NCBI GenBank assembly: GCA_031422555.1 | Contig: JANPLZ010000105.1 | Span: forward strand, 1 to 24,081 | From: JANNAT01 sp031422555 | Lineage (GTDB): Bacteria > Pseudomonadota > Alphaproteobacteria > Rhodobacterales > Rhodobacteraceae | Length of the DNA: 24,081 nt | Reading direction: 5' to 3' | Shown: one piece after another, positions 13,661 to 22,142 of the stretch | Numbering within the stretch: the stretch's first letter is position 1 | How the letters are laid out: the number at the start of each line of letters is the position of its first letter | Translations under genes and position numbers: made by a program | The notes under the pieces: model-generated | Told to the model about the DNA's origin: nothing | The model's input: the letters and a program-made list of their open reading frames with translations, nothing else | The model's database searches: none

Positions 13661-14496
13661 CCAAACGTTTTTCTGTCATCGGGGATGTTCAACGCCGCCA
13701 TGGCACTTTTACCCAACGCACCCGAGGCAAACGGCCCGCCATGGCACATCTGCGCGGCGTCGGTTGCATCAGCGCCGGGGAAGCCAGCCAGAATGGTTTT
13801 GGCAAACTGTTCCGCATTGTCGCGCGGGCGAAACCCAAGAAAGCTGGCCTTGGTATTGTCAACCGGGGTGCGGTCATTGTTGGACACCCCGTAAATCACA
13901 CTGAAGCCAACCGTTGGCGTATCAATTGCGCGGGTTACCAGATGGATCAGGTCATCATAACTTAGCCAGGTGCCCAATGCCCGCGGGTTGCTGACGCCCG
14001 CGCAAGACAGAATGCGCAGGCAAACCGTTTCCAGCCCGCGTTTTTCCCAATACATCCGTGCCAGATCTTCGGCAAAACATTTGGCCAGCCCGTAAAAGCT
14101 GTCCGGGCGGTGGGGGGCATCGGTGCCGATAAAATCTTGCCGCGCGTGCATGCCAACGGCGTGAATGGAACTGGCATAGACCACCCGCTTTGCGCCGTGC
14201 TGAAACGCCGCCTCCCAAACATTATACGCGCCGATGATATTGGGGCCAAGGATTTGATCAAAGGGGGCTTCATCGCCGATGGCCCCGAAATGCACAACCA
14301 TATCAGCGTCTTGCAACACGGCATGAATATCGGAATAGCTGGCCAGATCGGCGCGGATATAGGTTTCCTTTGGGTAAAGTTTGCCAATATCGGGCAGAAT
14401 GTCAGACGAGACAAAACTGTCGGCCAGTTTCGACAAAGGTTCGCGCAAGTAGGATCCCAGCCTGCCCGCCGCCCCGGTAAGAACCAGTTTCTTCAT
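13657..14496 (-). CDS. NAD(P)-dependent epimerase/dehydrogenase, uronate dehydrogenase-like SDR
   Basis: A 279-residue extended SDR. The cofactor motif is TGAAGRLGSYL (7-17), the Asp-containing RADL lies near residue 48, the catalytic Ser is in YASSIHAVG (107-115) and the Tyr-x3-Lys is Tyr135/Lys139 in FYGLAKCFAED. The GRLGS cofactor loop, SSIHAVG and short length fit bacterial uronate dehydrogenases and relatives, which oxidise C1 of hexuronates, better than nucleotide-sugar epimerases. It is the last gene of a minus-strand operon (HyuA, HyuB, DAO, SDR), separated from the DAO gene by 54 nt, with a G-rich ribosome binding site. Within that operon it may oxidise the aldehyde or sugar product released by the DAO; this is inference. 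Confidence 0.82.
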   Translation of the reverse strand: MKKLVLTGAAGRLGSYLREPLSKLADSFVSSDILPDIGKLYPKETYIRADLASYSDIHAVLQDADMVVHFGAIGDEAPFDQILGPNIIGAYNVWEAAFQHGAKRVVYASSIHAVGMHARQDFIGTDAPHRPDSFYGLAKCFAEDLARMYWEKRGLETVCLRILSCAGVSNPRALGTWLSYDDLIHLVTRAIDTPTVGFSVIYGVSNNDRTPVDNTKASFLGFRPRDNAEQFAKTILAGFPGADATDAAQMCHGGPFASGALGKSAMAALNIPDDRKTFG

Positions 14497-14550
14497 TTTG
14501 CTGCCCCCGTTTACTGAAAATTATTCGACGAAAGATTTTCTTTTTGCGTT

Positions 14551-15774
14551 TCAGATAATCGCCTTTTCCAAAAACGGCTCACCACGCGCGATACGACCAT
14601 AGCCAAAGGCACGCAGATCAAGCGTGCGAAATTCACCATAAGTCAGCCATTCCGCCGTGCCGCGCCCCATGGCGGGCGATTGTTGCAAGCCGTGTCCTGA
14701 AAACCCGTTCAGGAACAGGAAATTCTCGACCTCGTCATGCGGCCCGATGATGGCGTTCTGGTCCAGCGTGTTGAAATCATACTGCCCCCCCCATTCGCGC
14801 AAAACCTTGATCGCCTCAAACTGCGGGATGCGGTTGGCCAGCGCGGGCCAGATGTGATCTTGCCACAGTGCGTGATCCATTTCGAAATCGTCAAAATCCA
14901 CTGCCGGATCATCCGCGCTGTGTCCGCCCGCCATATAAGTGGTTTTGCCGTCCTGACGGACATGCACACCAGACGGGTCAATCGTCAGCGGCAAGTCGCT
15001 GTCCAATGGCGTCTCGGCGGAAAAAACCCAAGTATAGCGTTTGCGCGGCTCTACCGGGATAACAATCCCCGCCATCGCTGCCGTGCGGGCGCCGCGGGTG
15101 CCGGTGGCATTCACGATCTGCCCGCAGGCGATCTGCTGCCCCGATGCCAAAGTCACCGTTTCAACCCGTCTGCCGGCAGCGTTTCTGGTCAGTGCCACCA
15201 CCTCGGCCGCAATGTATTCGACACCGCGGTCTTTGGACTGGCGGCGCCAGCAATCAAACACCGTGATGCCGTCAAAATACCCCTCATCGACCCGGTTGAT
15301 GCTGCCCAAAACGATGTCATCGACGTTGTAAAACGGATAGAGCGCTTTGATCTGATCCGGGGTCATCAACTGCGTCGCCGCCCCTGCCGCCGCCTGAACC
15401 GCATGGCTGTCGCGCAGAACTTGGGCAAAAGCGGGGGTGTTCGCCAGATACATATAGCCATAGTTCTGGATGCGCAGTTCGGGCACGGCGGGGTTGCCGC
15501 CCATATACCCCCGCATATTCTGAATGAAATCCGCGCCAAACTGGGAAATCTGCACGTTCAACGGTTCAGAAAACTGCTGGCGAATGCAGGAATTCGATTT
15601 GGCGGTGGCCGAGGATTCGTAAGTAGGATCGCGTTCAATCACCAAAACGCTGCCGTTGAAATCGGGGTTGTCCGACAAGAACCACGCCGTGGCGGCCCCC
15701 AGCATCGCACCGCCAATGATCACGACATCATAGCTGGACTTTGACGGCGCTGTGGCCAGACCCATGGCAGCCAT
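14551..15774 (-). CDS. FAD-dependent amine oxidoreductase (DAO family)
   Basis: A 407-residue protein with an N-terminal FAD motif VVIIGGAMLGAATAWFL (17-33), the IERDPTYESSATAKSN segment that closes the dinucleotide fold, and the C-terminal FLFLNGFSGHGLQQSPAMGRGTAEWL (about 357-382), typical of DAO/glycine oxidase/sarcosine-oxidase-like flavoproteins. Such enzymes oxidise secondary or primary amines, including N-methyl amino acids and opines. The annotated start (ATG 15774) overlaps the HyuB stop by one base (TGATG); an internal Met4 is possible. Coupling to HyuB implies that the oxidase acts on the hydrolysis product or on a precursor of a cyclic amide. The substrate cannot be read from the sequence. 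It resembles SoxB only at fold level and lacks its FMN-His motif. Confidence 0.88.
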   Translation of the reverse strand: MAAMGLATAPSKSSYDVVIIGGAMLGAATAWFLSDNPDFNGSVLVIERDPTYESSATAKSNSCIRQQFSEPLNVQISQFGADFIQNMRGYMGGNPAVPELRIQNYGYMYLANTPAFAQVLRDSHAVQAAAGAATQLMTPDQIKALYPFYNVDDIVLGSINRVDEGYFDGITVFDCWRRQSKDRGVEYIAAEVVALTRNAAGRRVETVTLASGQQIACGQIVNATGTRGARTAAMAGIVIPVEPRKRYTWVFSAETPLDSDLPLTIDPSGVHVRQDGKTTYMAGGHSADDPAVDFDDFEMDHALWQDHIWPALANRIPQFEAIKVLREWGGQYDFNTLDQNAIIGPHDEVENFLFLNGFSGHGLQQSPAMGRGTAEWLTYGEFRTLDLRAFGYGRIARGEPFLEKAII

Positions 15775-17480
15775 CAGAACATCTCTCCCAGTTTTGCCCG
15801 CGCCAGCACATCGGCAATATCGGCTTGGCTCATCCCATAGGCGCTGCGGGCCAGATCGGCCGAGATATACCCCAGCGCCAGATCGCGCCGCACCATCGCA
15901 GGGTCGCGCAGCGCCGGGTCGCCGTAACCCGCCCCACCCGGAAACGCCATCTTCACCCGGCGGCCATGTGGGACAAATTGTTTGCCCTTGCCGCGCATGA
16001 CCGCGCCATCATCCTGACCGATGGTGGTGGCAGCCCCCAACGCCCCGCCGCGCCGTCCGCGCGCCGGATGATCCACCCGATCAAGCATGGCCTGAATGTC
16101 AAATTCGTGGCCCACTTGCGCGCCCACCTCCATGAACTGCCCCAAACCACCGCGCCATGCACCTGCGCCGCCGCTGTCAGGGCGCAACTCTTTGCGCCAG
16201 ATGATCACCGGCCCGGTTTGCTCGGTTGCCTCAACGGGCATGGTCATCACGCCGGACGGAAAGGCGGTGGCGTTCATGCCATCCGATGCGGGCCGCGCGC
16301 CCGAGCCGCCGGAATTGAACGTCAACACTTCAGCACGCACCGTGCCTGCGGGGGCGGGCATATCGGTGCGCGGGCGCAAGGACACTTGAAAATTGCACAG
16401 ACATCCTGCGCCTTCGGCGGGCACAAGACGCGGCAGCAATTGATCCAATGCGGCATAAATAGTGTCGGGCACCATGTGGCCAATGACATGGCGCAGCGCC
16501 ACCGGGGCAGGGTGCACCGCATTCAGGATACAGTTTTCGGGGGCAACCACTTCGAAAGGGGCCAAGGACGCCGCGTTGTTCGGAATCTCGGGCGCAATCG
16601 CGCATTTCAGGGCATAGCAGGCATAGGCTTTGGTATAGACCAACGGCACATTGATGCCCTTTTTATCTACGCCACTGGTGCCAGTGAAATCGCACAAAAT
16701 CCGCTGCGCTTCGATGGTGACTTTGACCACCAGATCAATTGGCGTATCATAGCCGTCGATTTGCATCTGACCGCTTGCCACACCTGCGGGCAGCGCGGCG
16801 ATGCGTTCCAAAGTGGCGCGGCGCGAATGGGACAAGATGAAATCGGAGATACCAGCCAGATCGGTCAGGCCAAACTCCACCATCATTTCGGCCAAACGCC
16901 GGTGGCCGATGTCATTGCAGGTGGCCAGCGCATAAACGTCACCGACCAGCTGATCGGGTTCGCGCACGTTCGATCTGATCAGACGGATCAGCGTGGCATC
17001 GACCGTGCCCCGGCTGATCAGTTTCATGATCGGGATATGCAGGCCTTCTTCATACACAGACTGCGCATCGGCGCCAAACCCGCGCCCGCCAATGTCAACA
17101 ATATGCGCGGTACAGGCAAAGAACCCCACAAAACTGCCATTATGAAAGGACGGTGTCACCACCGTAATATCGTGCAAATGGCCGGTGCCCTCCCACGGAT
17201 CATTGGTGATATAGACATCGCCCGGATGAATATTGTCGCGCCCGATGTGGCGGATGAAATGCGGCACCGCATCGGCCATCGCGTTCACATGGCCGGGCGT
17301 GCCGGTTACCGCTTGCGCCAGCATCTGGCCATCCGCATCGTAAACACCTGCCGACAGATCGCCCGCCTCGCGCACAGACGTGGAAAACGCCGTGCGGACC
17401 AACGCTTGGGCTTGTTCTTCGACCACCGAAATCAGGCGGTTCCACATCACCTGATAGGCCACCGTTGACAGTTCACGCAT
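15774..17480 (-). CDS. hyuB: Hydantoinase B/oxoprolinase-family subunit (HyuB)
   Basis: A 568-residue protein, normal for the HyuB family. The N-terminus MRELSTVAYQVMWNRLISVVEEQAQ is diagnostic, followed by GHVNAMADAVPHF, PGDVYITNDPWEGTGHLHDI (about 80-100) and DIGGRGFGADAQS. HyuB works with HyuA in ATP-dependent hydrolysis of cyclic amides (5-oxoproline, N-methylhydantoin) or, in acetone/acetophenone carboxylase relatives, in carboxylation. I chose the ATG at 17480 because homology starts there; a longer frame to 17537 is antisense-like padding within HyuA. It overlaps HyuA by 8 nt (ATGCGTGA) and the DAO gene by 1 nt. No third small subunit typical of carboxylases is adjacent, which favours an amidohydrolase. 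Confidence 0.9.
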   Translation of the reverse strand: MRELSTVAYQVMWNRLISVVEEQAQALVRTAFSTSVREAGDLSAGVYDADGQMLAQAVTGTPGHVNAMADAVPHFIRHIGRDNIHPGDVYITNDPWEGTGHLHDITVVTPSFHNGSFVGFFACTAHIVDIGGRGFGADAQSVYEEGLHIPIMKLISRGTVDATLIRLIRSNVREPDQLVGDVYALATCNDIGHRRLAEMMVEFGLTDLAGISDFILSHSRRATLERIAALPAGVASGQMQIDGYDTPIDLVVKVTIEAQRILCDFTGTSGVDKKGINVPLVYTKAYACYALKCAIAPEIPNNAASLAPFEVVAPENCILNAVHPAPVALRHVIGHMVPDTIYAALDQLLPRLVPAEGAGCLCNFQVSLRPRTDMPAPAGTVRAEVLTFNSGGSGARPASDGMNATAFPSGVMTMPVEATEQTGPVIIWRKELRPDSGGAGAWRGGLGQFMEVGAQVGHEFDIQAMLDRVDHPARGRRGGALGAATTIGQDDGAVMRGKGKQFVPHGRRVKMAFPGGAGYGDPALRDPAMVRRDLALGYISADLARSAYGMSQADIADVLARAKLGEMF

Positions 17481-19584
17481 CGACAGACTCCTGATGGGTG
17501 TCGGGGGTAATCGGGCGGCGCATATCGATACAGCCATCGGCCAAAGCGGCGGCTACCCGGCTGGACGGCACCACGATGGTGGTTTCATCTTCGGTGATCA
17601 TTGCAGGACCGTTGATATGGTCGCCGGGGGTAAAATCGGCGCGGTTGTAAACCTTGGCCTGTGTTTGCGCGCCCAGGCCTGCGTCAAACAACGCCCGCTG
17701 CGCCGTTTCTGGCACCGCCTTGCCCAAGGGGACGGCGGCCACCGCAGGCGATGGCGCGCGATGGGTATAGGCATTCACCGACCACAGGGTCATTTCAACC
17801 TCCATCCCCTGCACGGTGCGGCCAAACAGCGTGGCATATTCGGCCTCGAACAACGCAAGGAATGTCACGGCGTCCGGGTTGCGGGCCTGATCCGGGGTCA
17901 ACGGAATTGGAATCTCCCACCCCTGTCCGGAATAGCGCATATAGACTTTGAACCCGGCGGTTATATCCGCGGTGGCATCGCAGGATCGCACGAAAGCCGT
18001 GGCTTCGGCCTGCATTTCGGCGAACAGTTGCGTGATGGCGGTGGGTTGAAACGCTGACACGCGCATGAAAACCGATCGGTTGGCTTCAAAACTAAATGGC
18101 GCGCGCAAAAAGCCGATGGCCGATCCCACGCCCGCACCTTGCGGGATCAGGCAACGATCAACGCCCAGCTTTTCGCACAGCCGTGCCGCATGCAAAGGGG
18201 CCGCACCGCCAAAGGCGATCATGGTGTATTGTGACAGGTCTTCGCCGTTTTCCACCGCATGCACCCGGGCAGCGTTGGCCATGTTTTCATCCACCACCTC
18301 GGCCAGACCCCATGCGGCCTCAACCGCATCCATCTGAAGCGGCTTGCCCAAAGCGCTGTCCAACGCGGTGCGGGCATCGGCAGTGGAAAGCGTGATGGTG
18401 CCGCCCGCAAAGCCATCCGGATCCAGCTTGCCAAGGATCAGATCGGCGTCGGTTACCGCAGGGTGCAAACCGCCCCGACCATAGCAGGCGGGCCCGGGTT
18501 CAGACCCCGCGCTTTCGGGGCCGACCCGGATTTGCCGCATCGCATCGACATGCGCCAATGACCCGCCACCCGCGCCAATTTCAACCATATCAATCACCGG
18601 AATAGAGATCGGCATGCCAGAGCCTTTTTTGAACCGATAGCTGCGCGCCACTTCAAACACCCGGCTGGTTTTCGGGGTGTAGTTCTTGATCAGGCAAATT
18701 TTTGCCGTGGTACCGCCCATGTCAAACGACAAAACCCGGTCAAGCCCGTGCCGCGCGGCCACATCTGCCGCAAACACCGCACCGCCCGCAGGGCCGGATT
18801 CGACCAGACGCACCGGAAATTCGGCGGCACTTTGCAAACTGATAATGCCACCGCCCGAATGCATCAGAAAAATCGGACAATCGACCCCCACAGCCGCCAG
18901 CCGCCCCGACAGCCGCAAAAGATAGGATTTCATCAGCGGCTGGATATAGGCATTGGCGACGGTGGTGTTGAACCGTTCATATTCGCGCATTTGCGGCGAG
19001 ACTTCGGATGAGATCGAAATCATCACCCCCGGCAACCGCGCCACCAGAATATCCCGGACCATCCGCTCATGCGCCGGGTTGGCATAGGAATGCAATAGGC
19101 CCACCGCGATGCTTTCATACTGCGCCGCCGCCAAGTCTTCGGCCAACTGCGCAACTTCGGCCAGATCAAGGGCGATCAACACGGCGCCTTGCGCGTCCAT
19201 GCGTTCGCTGACCACATAGCGGCGGTTGCGCGGCAGCAAGGGCTGCGGCAAAATCAGGTTCAGATCGTATTGATCAAACCGGCTTTCGGTGCGCATCTCG
19301 ATCACGTCACGAAAGCCTTTGGTCGTGATCAGCGCCGTTTTAGCCCCGCGCCGTTCGATCAGCGCATTGGTCGCCAATGTGGTGCCATGGATGATCTGCC
19401 CGATATCGCCGGGCAGGATCCCGGCCTTTTGGCACACCTTCAACGTGCCATCCGCAATCGCCTGTTCGGGGGCGGCATTGGTGGTCAACACTTTGGCAGA
19501 AAACCGCCCTCCCGCCAGTTCCAGCACCACATCAGTAAAGGTGCCGCCAATATCGACGCCCAGACGTATCGCCGCGTTGCCCAT
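17473..19584 (-). CDS. hyuA: Hydantoinase A/oxoprolinase-family subunit (HyuA)
   Basis: A 703-residue HyuA protein with an actin-like ATPase fold. Phosphate-1 loop DIGGTFTD is at 11-18, HGTTLATNAL at 66-75, SGPAGG at 263-268 and phosphate-2 FDMGGTTAK at 287-295. Length and order match N-methylhydantoinase A / 5-oxoprolinase N-half, and its partner HyuB follows with an 8-nt overlap. It would activate a cyclic amide by phosphorylation in the cytoplasm. I prefer ATG 19584 (MGNAAIRLGVDIGG), with an AAAGGGG ribosome binding site about 8 nt upstream; an in-frame GTG at 19635 would add 17 residues without family similarity. A link to the sarcosine oxidase genes (N-methylhydantoin to carbamoylsarcosine to sarcosine) is attractive but unproved. 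The gene is divergent from the DUF1612/HTH-like gene at 19796. Confidence 0.9.
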   Translation of the reverse strand: MGNAAIRLGVDIGGTFTDVVLELAGGRFSAKVLTTNAAPEQAIADGTLKVCQKAGILPGDIGQIIHGTTLATNALIERRGAKTALITTKGFRDVIEMRTESRFDQYDLNLILPQPLLPRNRRYVVSERMDAQGAVLIALDLAEVAQLAEDLAAAQYESIAVGLLHSYANPAHERMVRDILVARLPGVMISISSEVSPQMREYERFNTTVANAYIQPLMKSYLLRLSGRLAAVGVDCPIFLMHSGGGIISLQSAAEFPVRLVESGPAGGAVFAADVAARHGLDRVLSFDMGGTTAKICLIKNYTPKTSRVFEVARSYRFKKGSGMPISIPVIDMVEIGAGGGSLAHVDAMRQIRVGPESAGSEPGPACYGRGGLHPAVTDADLILGKLDPDGFAGGTITLSTADARTALDSALGKPLQMDAVEAAWGLAEVVDENMANAARVHAVENGEDLSQYTMIAFGGAAPLHAARLCEKLGVDRCLIPQGAGVGSAIGFLRAPFSFEANRSVFMRVSAFQPTAITQLFAEMQAEATAFVRSCDATADITAGFKVYMRYSGQGWEIPIPLTPDQARNPDAVTFLALFEAEYATLFGRTVQGMEVEMTLWSVNAYTHRAPSPAVAAVPLGKAVPETAQRALFDAGLGAQTQAKVYNRADFTPGDHINGPAMITEDETTIVVPSSRVAAALADGCIDMRRPITPDTHQESVDA

Positions 19585-19710
19585 TTTGATCAGCCCCTTT
19601 GTGCGGGCGGCAATGTCACGCCCGCCACTTGGCACCCACCCTAACCAGTCGCCCCGGCAGTTGCGATGCCGATTTTAAGTTTATGGATTCCGCAGATCTT
19701 TCCCGGGATC

Positions 19711-19804
19711 GGCCAAAAGTTTGCCACCGCGGGCCGCCGTTTTCAGCCGGCTTTTGCCAATGGATTTCGATCAATATCGCTGCTAAAAGACCATTATGGC
19801 AAAA
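19711..19804. promoter_or_regulatory. Repeated TTTGCCA elements in the divergent hyu/regulator promoter region
   Basis: The 211-nt gap between the hyuA start (19584) and the regulator start (19796) contains a cluster of related elements. These are GGCCAAA-AG-TTTGCC (19711-19725, an inverted repeat with one bulge), TTTTGCCA (19752-19759) and its exact inverse TGGCAAAA (19797-19804). The last two belong to a larger imperfect pair, 19752-19763 with 19791-19804 (12 matching bases, 2-nt insertion). The right arm covers the ATG of the regulator gene. This looks like an autoregulatory operator set or an RNA hairpin masking the start codon. No convincing -35/-10 could be fixed. Confidence 0.45.
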
Positions 19805-20860
19805 AATCCCATCTACGCTGATGATGCGCCCTTTGATACCCCTGTCGGTCTTTATGATGTGACCGCGCCGGTAGAGCCGTGGTTTCTGGCCGCCGATGAA
19901 ACGCCACCACCAGAAGGGCCGCCCCTGCCGCGTGCCGATCGGCGGGTGTTGATGGATCCGCGCGACTGGGCCCGCGCGCAGGCTGATCTTGCGGGCGAAC
20001 TGGCGTCGGTGGCCCTGCTGTTCGGGGCGCTTGACCAGCGGTTGCGCATGGCACCTGCGGGCTGGCGACACCGGTTGGCCCTGATGGAGGCCGCCGAGCT
20101 AAGCTGGTGGGTCGGTGACCGGATTGGCATTGACAGGCTGGCACTGTGGGATGCACAGCGCTTGGCCGGGGTGCAGGATGACAGTCAGGCTTTGGCGCGG
20201 TTGGGTTGGGCGTTGCGCCGTTTGGCTGGACCGCCCGATCTGCAAACATCCGTCTCGGGTCTGGCGGCGTTTTTGGGCAGGCATGGCCCCGTTGATGCCG
20301 CAAATGACGCGGTTGAGGACTTGACCGACCTGTTGGTGGGGGTCGCTGATCTGCACCCGATTACAAGGTCTGCGGTGGCGTTCCACGGCTGGCGGATGCT
20401 GGGTGACGGCGGGCCGGTGACCGAAATCGAAGCCGCCGTGCTGGCTGCTCGTCTGGCCGCAGCCATGGGGCGCGGATCTGGAAAAGGTGCTGCCGCGGTA
20501 TTCATGCCCATCGCAATATCGGGCTTTGCCGCAGCCAGCGGCGGACCGGTGGCGGACCGGCTGACGTTGTGGCTGCGCGGGGCGGAACGCGCCACCTTGG
20601 CCGCCCTTTTGCATTTGGAACGGCTGACCGACTGGCAGGCCACCGCGGAGAAAACGCTTGCCGATTTGCAAGGCCGCACGCCGATGCAACTGGTCAAGGT
20701 TCTGGCCGAATGGCCAACAGTTACCGCGCCGATGGCCGAAACCACCACCCAAGCCAGCCGCGCGTCTGTGCAACGCAACCTTATGCTGATGCAAAGCCGG
20801 GGCCTGATCCGCGAAGTGACCGGGCAGGGCAGATACCGGGTTTGGACTGCGAAAATCTGA
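19796..20860 (+). CDS. Predicted DNA-binding protein, DUF1612/HTH (RHE_PE00001-like) type
   Basis: A 354-residue, mainly helical cytoplasmic protein. Residues 50-110 are a helical region (ELASVALLFGALDQRLRMAP then ALMEAAELSWWVGDRI), the mid part carries HPITRSAVAFHGWRML and an alanine-rich stretch (about 215-245). The last 60 residues (from TPMQLVKVLAEWPTV) form a winged helix: TTQASRASVQRNLMLMQSRGL as recognition helix region and a GQGRYRVW wing. This order resembles the rhizobial/roseobacter DUF1612-HTH family, originally known from plasmids, but similarity is judged by eye only. It is divergent from the hyu operon and is the best local candidate for its regulator. TTTGCCA elements precede it and TGGCAAAA recurs just after its stop (20881-20888). 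The function is not established. Confidence 0.65.
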   Translation: MAKNPIYADDAPFDTPVGLYDVTAPVEPWFLAADETPPPEGPPLPRADRRVLMDPRDWARAQADLAGELASVALLFGALDQRLRMAPAGWRHRLALMEAAELSWWVGDRIGIDRLALWDAQRLAGVQDDSQALARLGWALRRLAGPPDLQTSVSGLAAFLGRHGPVDAANDAVEDLTDLLVGVADLHPITRSAVAFHGWRMLGDGGPVTEIEAAVLAARLAAAMGRGSGKGAAAVFMPIAISGFAAASGGPVADRLTLWLRGAERATLAALLHLERLTDWQATAEKTLADLQGRTPMQLVKVLAEWPTVTAPMAETTTQASRASVQRNLMLMQSRGLIREVTGQGRYRVWTAKI

Positions 20861-20905
20861 CCGGATCCGAGGTGATTGATTGGCAAAACTGCCGATTGGC
20901 ACCCC

Positions 20906-20917
20906 ATGGCTTGCCAT
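20906..20917. repeat. Short palindrome in the gap before the UDP-glucuronate epimerase gene
   Basis: ATGGC-TT-GCCAT is a perfect 12-nt palindrome in the 142-nt gap between the regulator gene (stop 20860) and the epimerase gene (start 21003). TGGCAAAA (20881-20888) lies 18 nt upstream. There is no T-run, so it is not a clear terminator; an operator related to the TTTGCCA elements at 19711-19804 is possible. Nothing else was recognised in this gap. Confidence 0.3.
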
Positions 20918-21002
20918 GACACCCGCACGCGGCTAAGCAAATGAAAAGCCATGCTTTCGTAGATATGCCAAATCCCGCCCATCTTTCGGAGCCGTTGCCC
21001 CA

Positions 21003-22016
21003 ATGAGAAAAGTTCTTGTTACCGGGTCTGCTGGCTTTATCGGCTATCATTTGTCGCGGCTTTTGCTGGACGAAGGCTTTGCGGTTCACGGCTATGACGC
21101 GATCACCGACTATTACGATGTGCGCCTGAAGCACCGCCGCCACGCCATGCTGCACCAATCGCCGCATTTTGGCGCAACCATTGGCCTGTTGGAAGATATG
21201 CCCGCCTTGACCGCGGTGATGAACAGCTTTCAGCCCGATATCATCGTGCATCTGGCCGCCCAAGCCGGGGTGCGCTACAGTCTGGAAAATCCGCGCGCCT
21301 ATCTGGACTCCAACCTGATTGGCACGTTCAACGTGATGGAATGCGCCCGGTTGGCCGGGATTGATCATCTGCTGATGGCCTCAACCTCTTCCGTTTACGG
21401 CGCAAACGACGTGATGCCGTTTACCGAGGCTGAAAAGACGGAAACCCCGCTGACATTTTACGCGGCCACCAAAAAAGCCACCGAATCCATGGGGCATTCC
21501 TACGCCCATATCTACAATCTGCCGGTCACCATGTTCCGGTTTTTCACGGTCTATGGCCCGTGGGGCCGCCCCGATATGGCGTTGTTCAAATTCGCCAAAG
21601 GCATCATCGAAGGCACCCCGATTGATATTTATAACAATGGCGATATGTGGCGCGACTTTACCTATGTCGACGATCTGGTGCGCGGCATCCGGTTGTTGAT
21701 GGATGCCGTCCCGCACCGCCCTGCAAGCGCCGCCGATATCGCCCTGGGCGACAGCCTTAGCCCGGTTGCCCCCTACCGCGTTGTAAACATAGGAAATTCC
21801 AACAAAGTGCGGCTGTTGGATTTCGTTGAGGCGATCGAAGATTGCTTGGGCAAAAAAGCCATCCGCAACTATATGCCGATGCAGACAGGCGACGTGCCTG
21901 CAACATGGGCGGACGCAACCCTGCTACACAGCCTGACAGGATATCGGCCCGCGACCGATTTCAGGGAAGGTGTGGCGCGGTTCGCGGAGTGGTATGTGGG
22001 GTGGCGAGGGGGGTGA
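21003..22016 (+). CDS. UDP-glucuronate 4-epimerase (extended SDR)
   Basis: A 337-residue extended SDR. The NAD motif is TGSAGFIGYHL (7-17), followed by the sugar-epimerase DAITDYYDVRLK segment (32-43), HLAAQAGVRYSLENP (83-97), the catalytic STSSVYG (127-133) and Tyr153/Lys157 in FYAATKKATE. The segment FRFFTVYGPWGRPDMALFKF is typical of UDP-glucuronate 4-epimerases (LpsL/CapI/GAE type), which make UDP-galacturonate for lipopolysaccharide or capsule. GGAG lies 11 nt upstream of the ATG. It leads into the methyltransferase and second epimerase genes and marks the start of a surface-polysaccharide region. Codon use still matches the high-GC genome, unlike what follows. Confidence 0.9.
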   Translation: MRKVLVTGSAGFIGYHLSRLLLDEGFAVHGYDAITDYYDVRLKHRRHAMLHQSPHFGATIGLLEDMPALTAVMNSFQPDIIVHLAAQAGVRYSLENPRAYLDSNLIGTFNVMECARLAGIDHLLMASTSSVYGANDVMPFTEAEKTETPLTFYAATKKATESMGHSYAHIYNLPVTMFRFFTVYGPWGRPDMALFKFAKGIIEGTPIDIYNNGDMWRDFTYVDDLVRGIRLLMDAVPHRPASAADIALGDSLSPVAPYRVVNIGNSNKVRLLDFVEAIEDCLGKKAIRNYMPMQTGDVPATWADATLLHSLTGYRPATDFREGVARFAEWYVGWRGG

Positions 22017-22142
22017 CGCGGTGATACAAAAAGGCACAAATTACGCGCACTCCACGCAACTGGAATGAAAAGTTTACAAGCCACTTGCCGTTGCTGAGTT
22101 AAAAAAAGCCGTTTGTGAATATTTTATAGGTGTAGTTCAGAA

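Noticed and set aside
14737..15744. A 335-codon plus-strand frame opposite the DAO gene.
   Set aside because: No motif; the minus strand has a clear FAD-binding protein.
15741..17468. A 575-codon open frame on the plus strand opposite HyuB.
   Set aside because: It is His/Arg/Gln-rich, lacks any family motif and is the antisense shadow of a high-GC gene whose HyuB motifs are clear.
17481..17537. N-terminal extension of HyuB.
   Set aside because: The added 19 residues lie within HyuA and have no similarity, whereas MRELSTVAYQ is the usual N-terminus.
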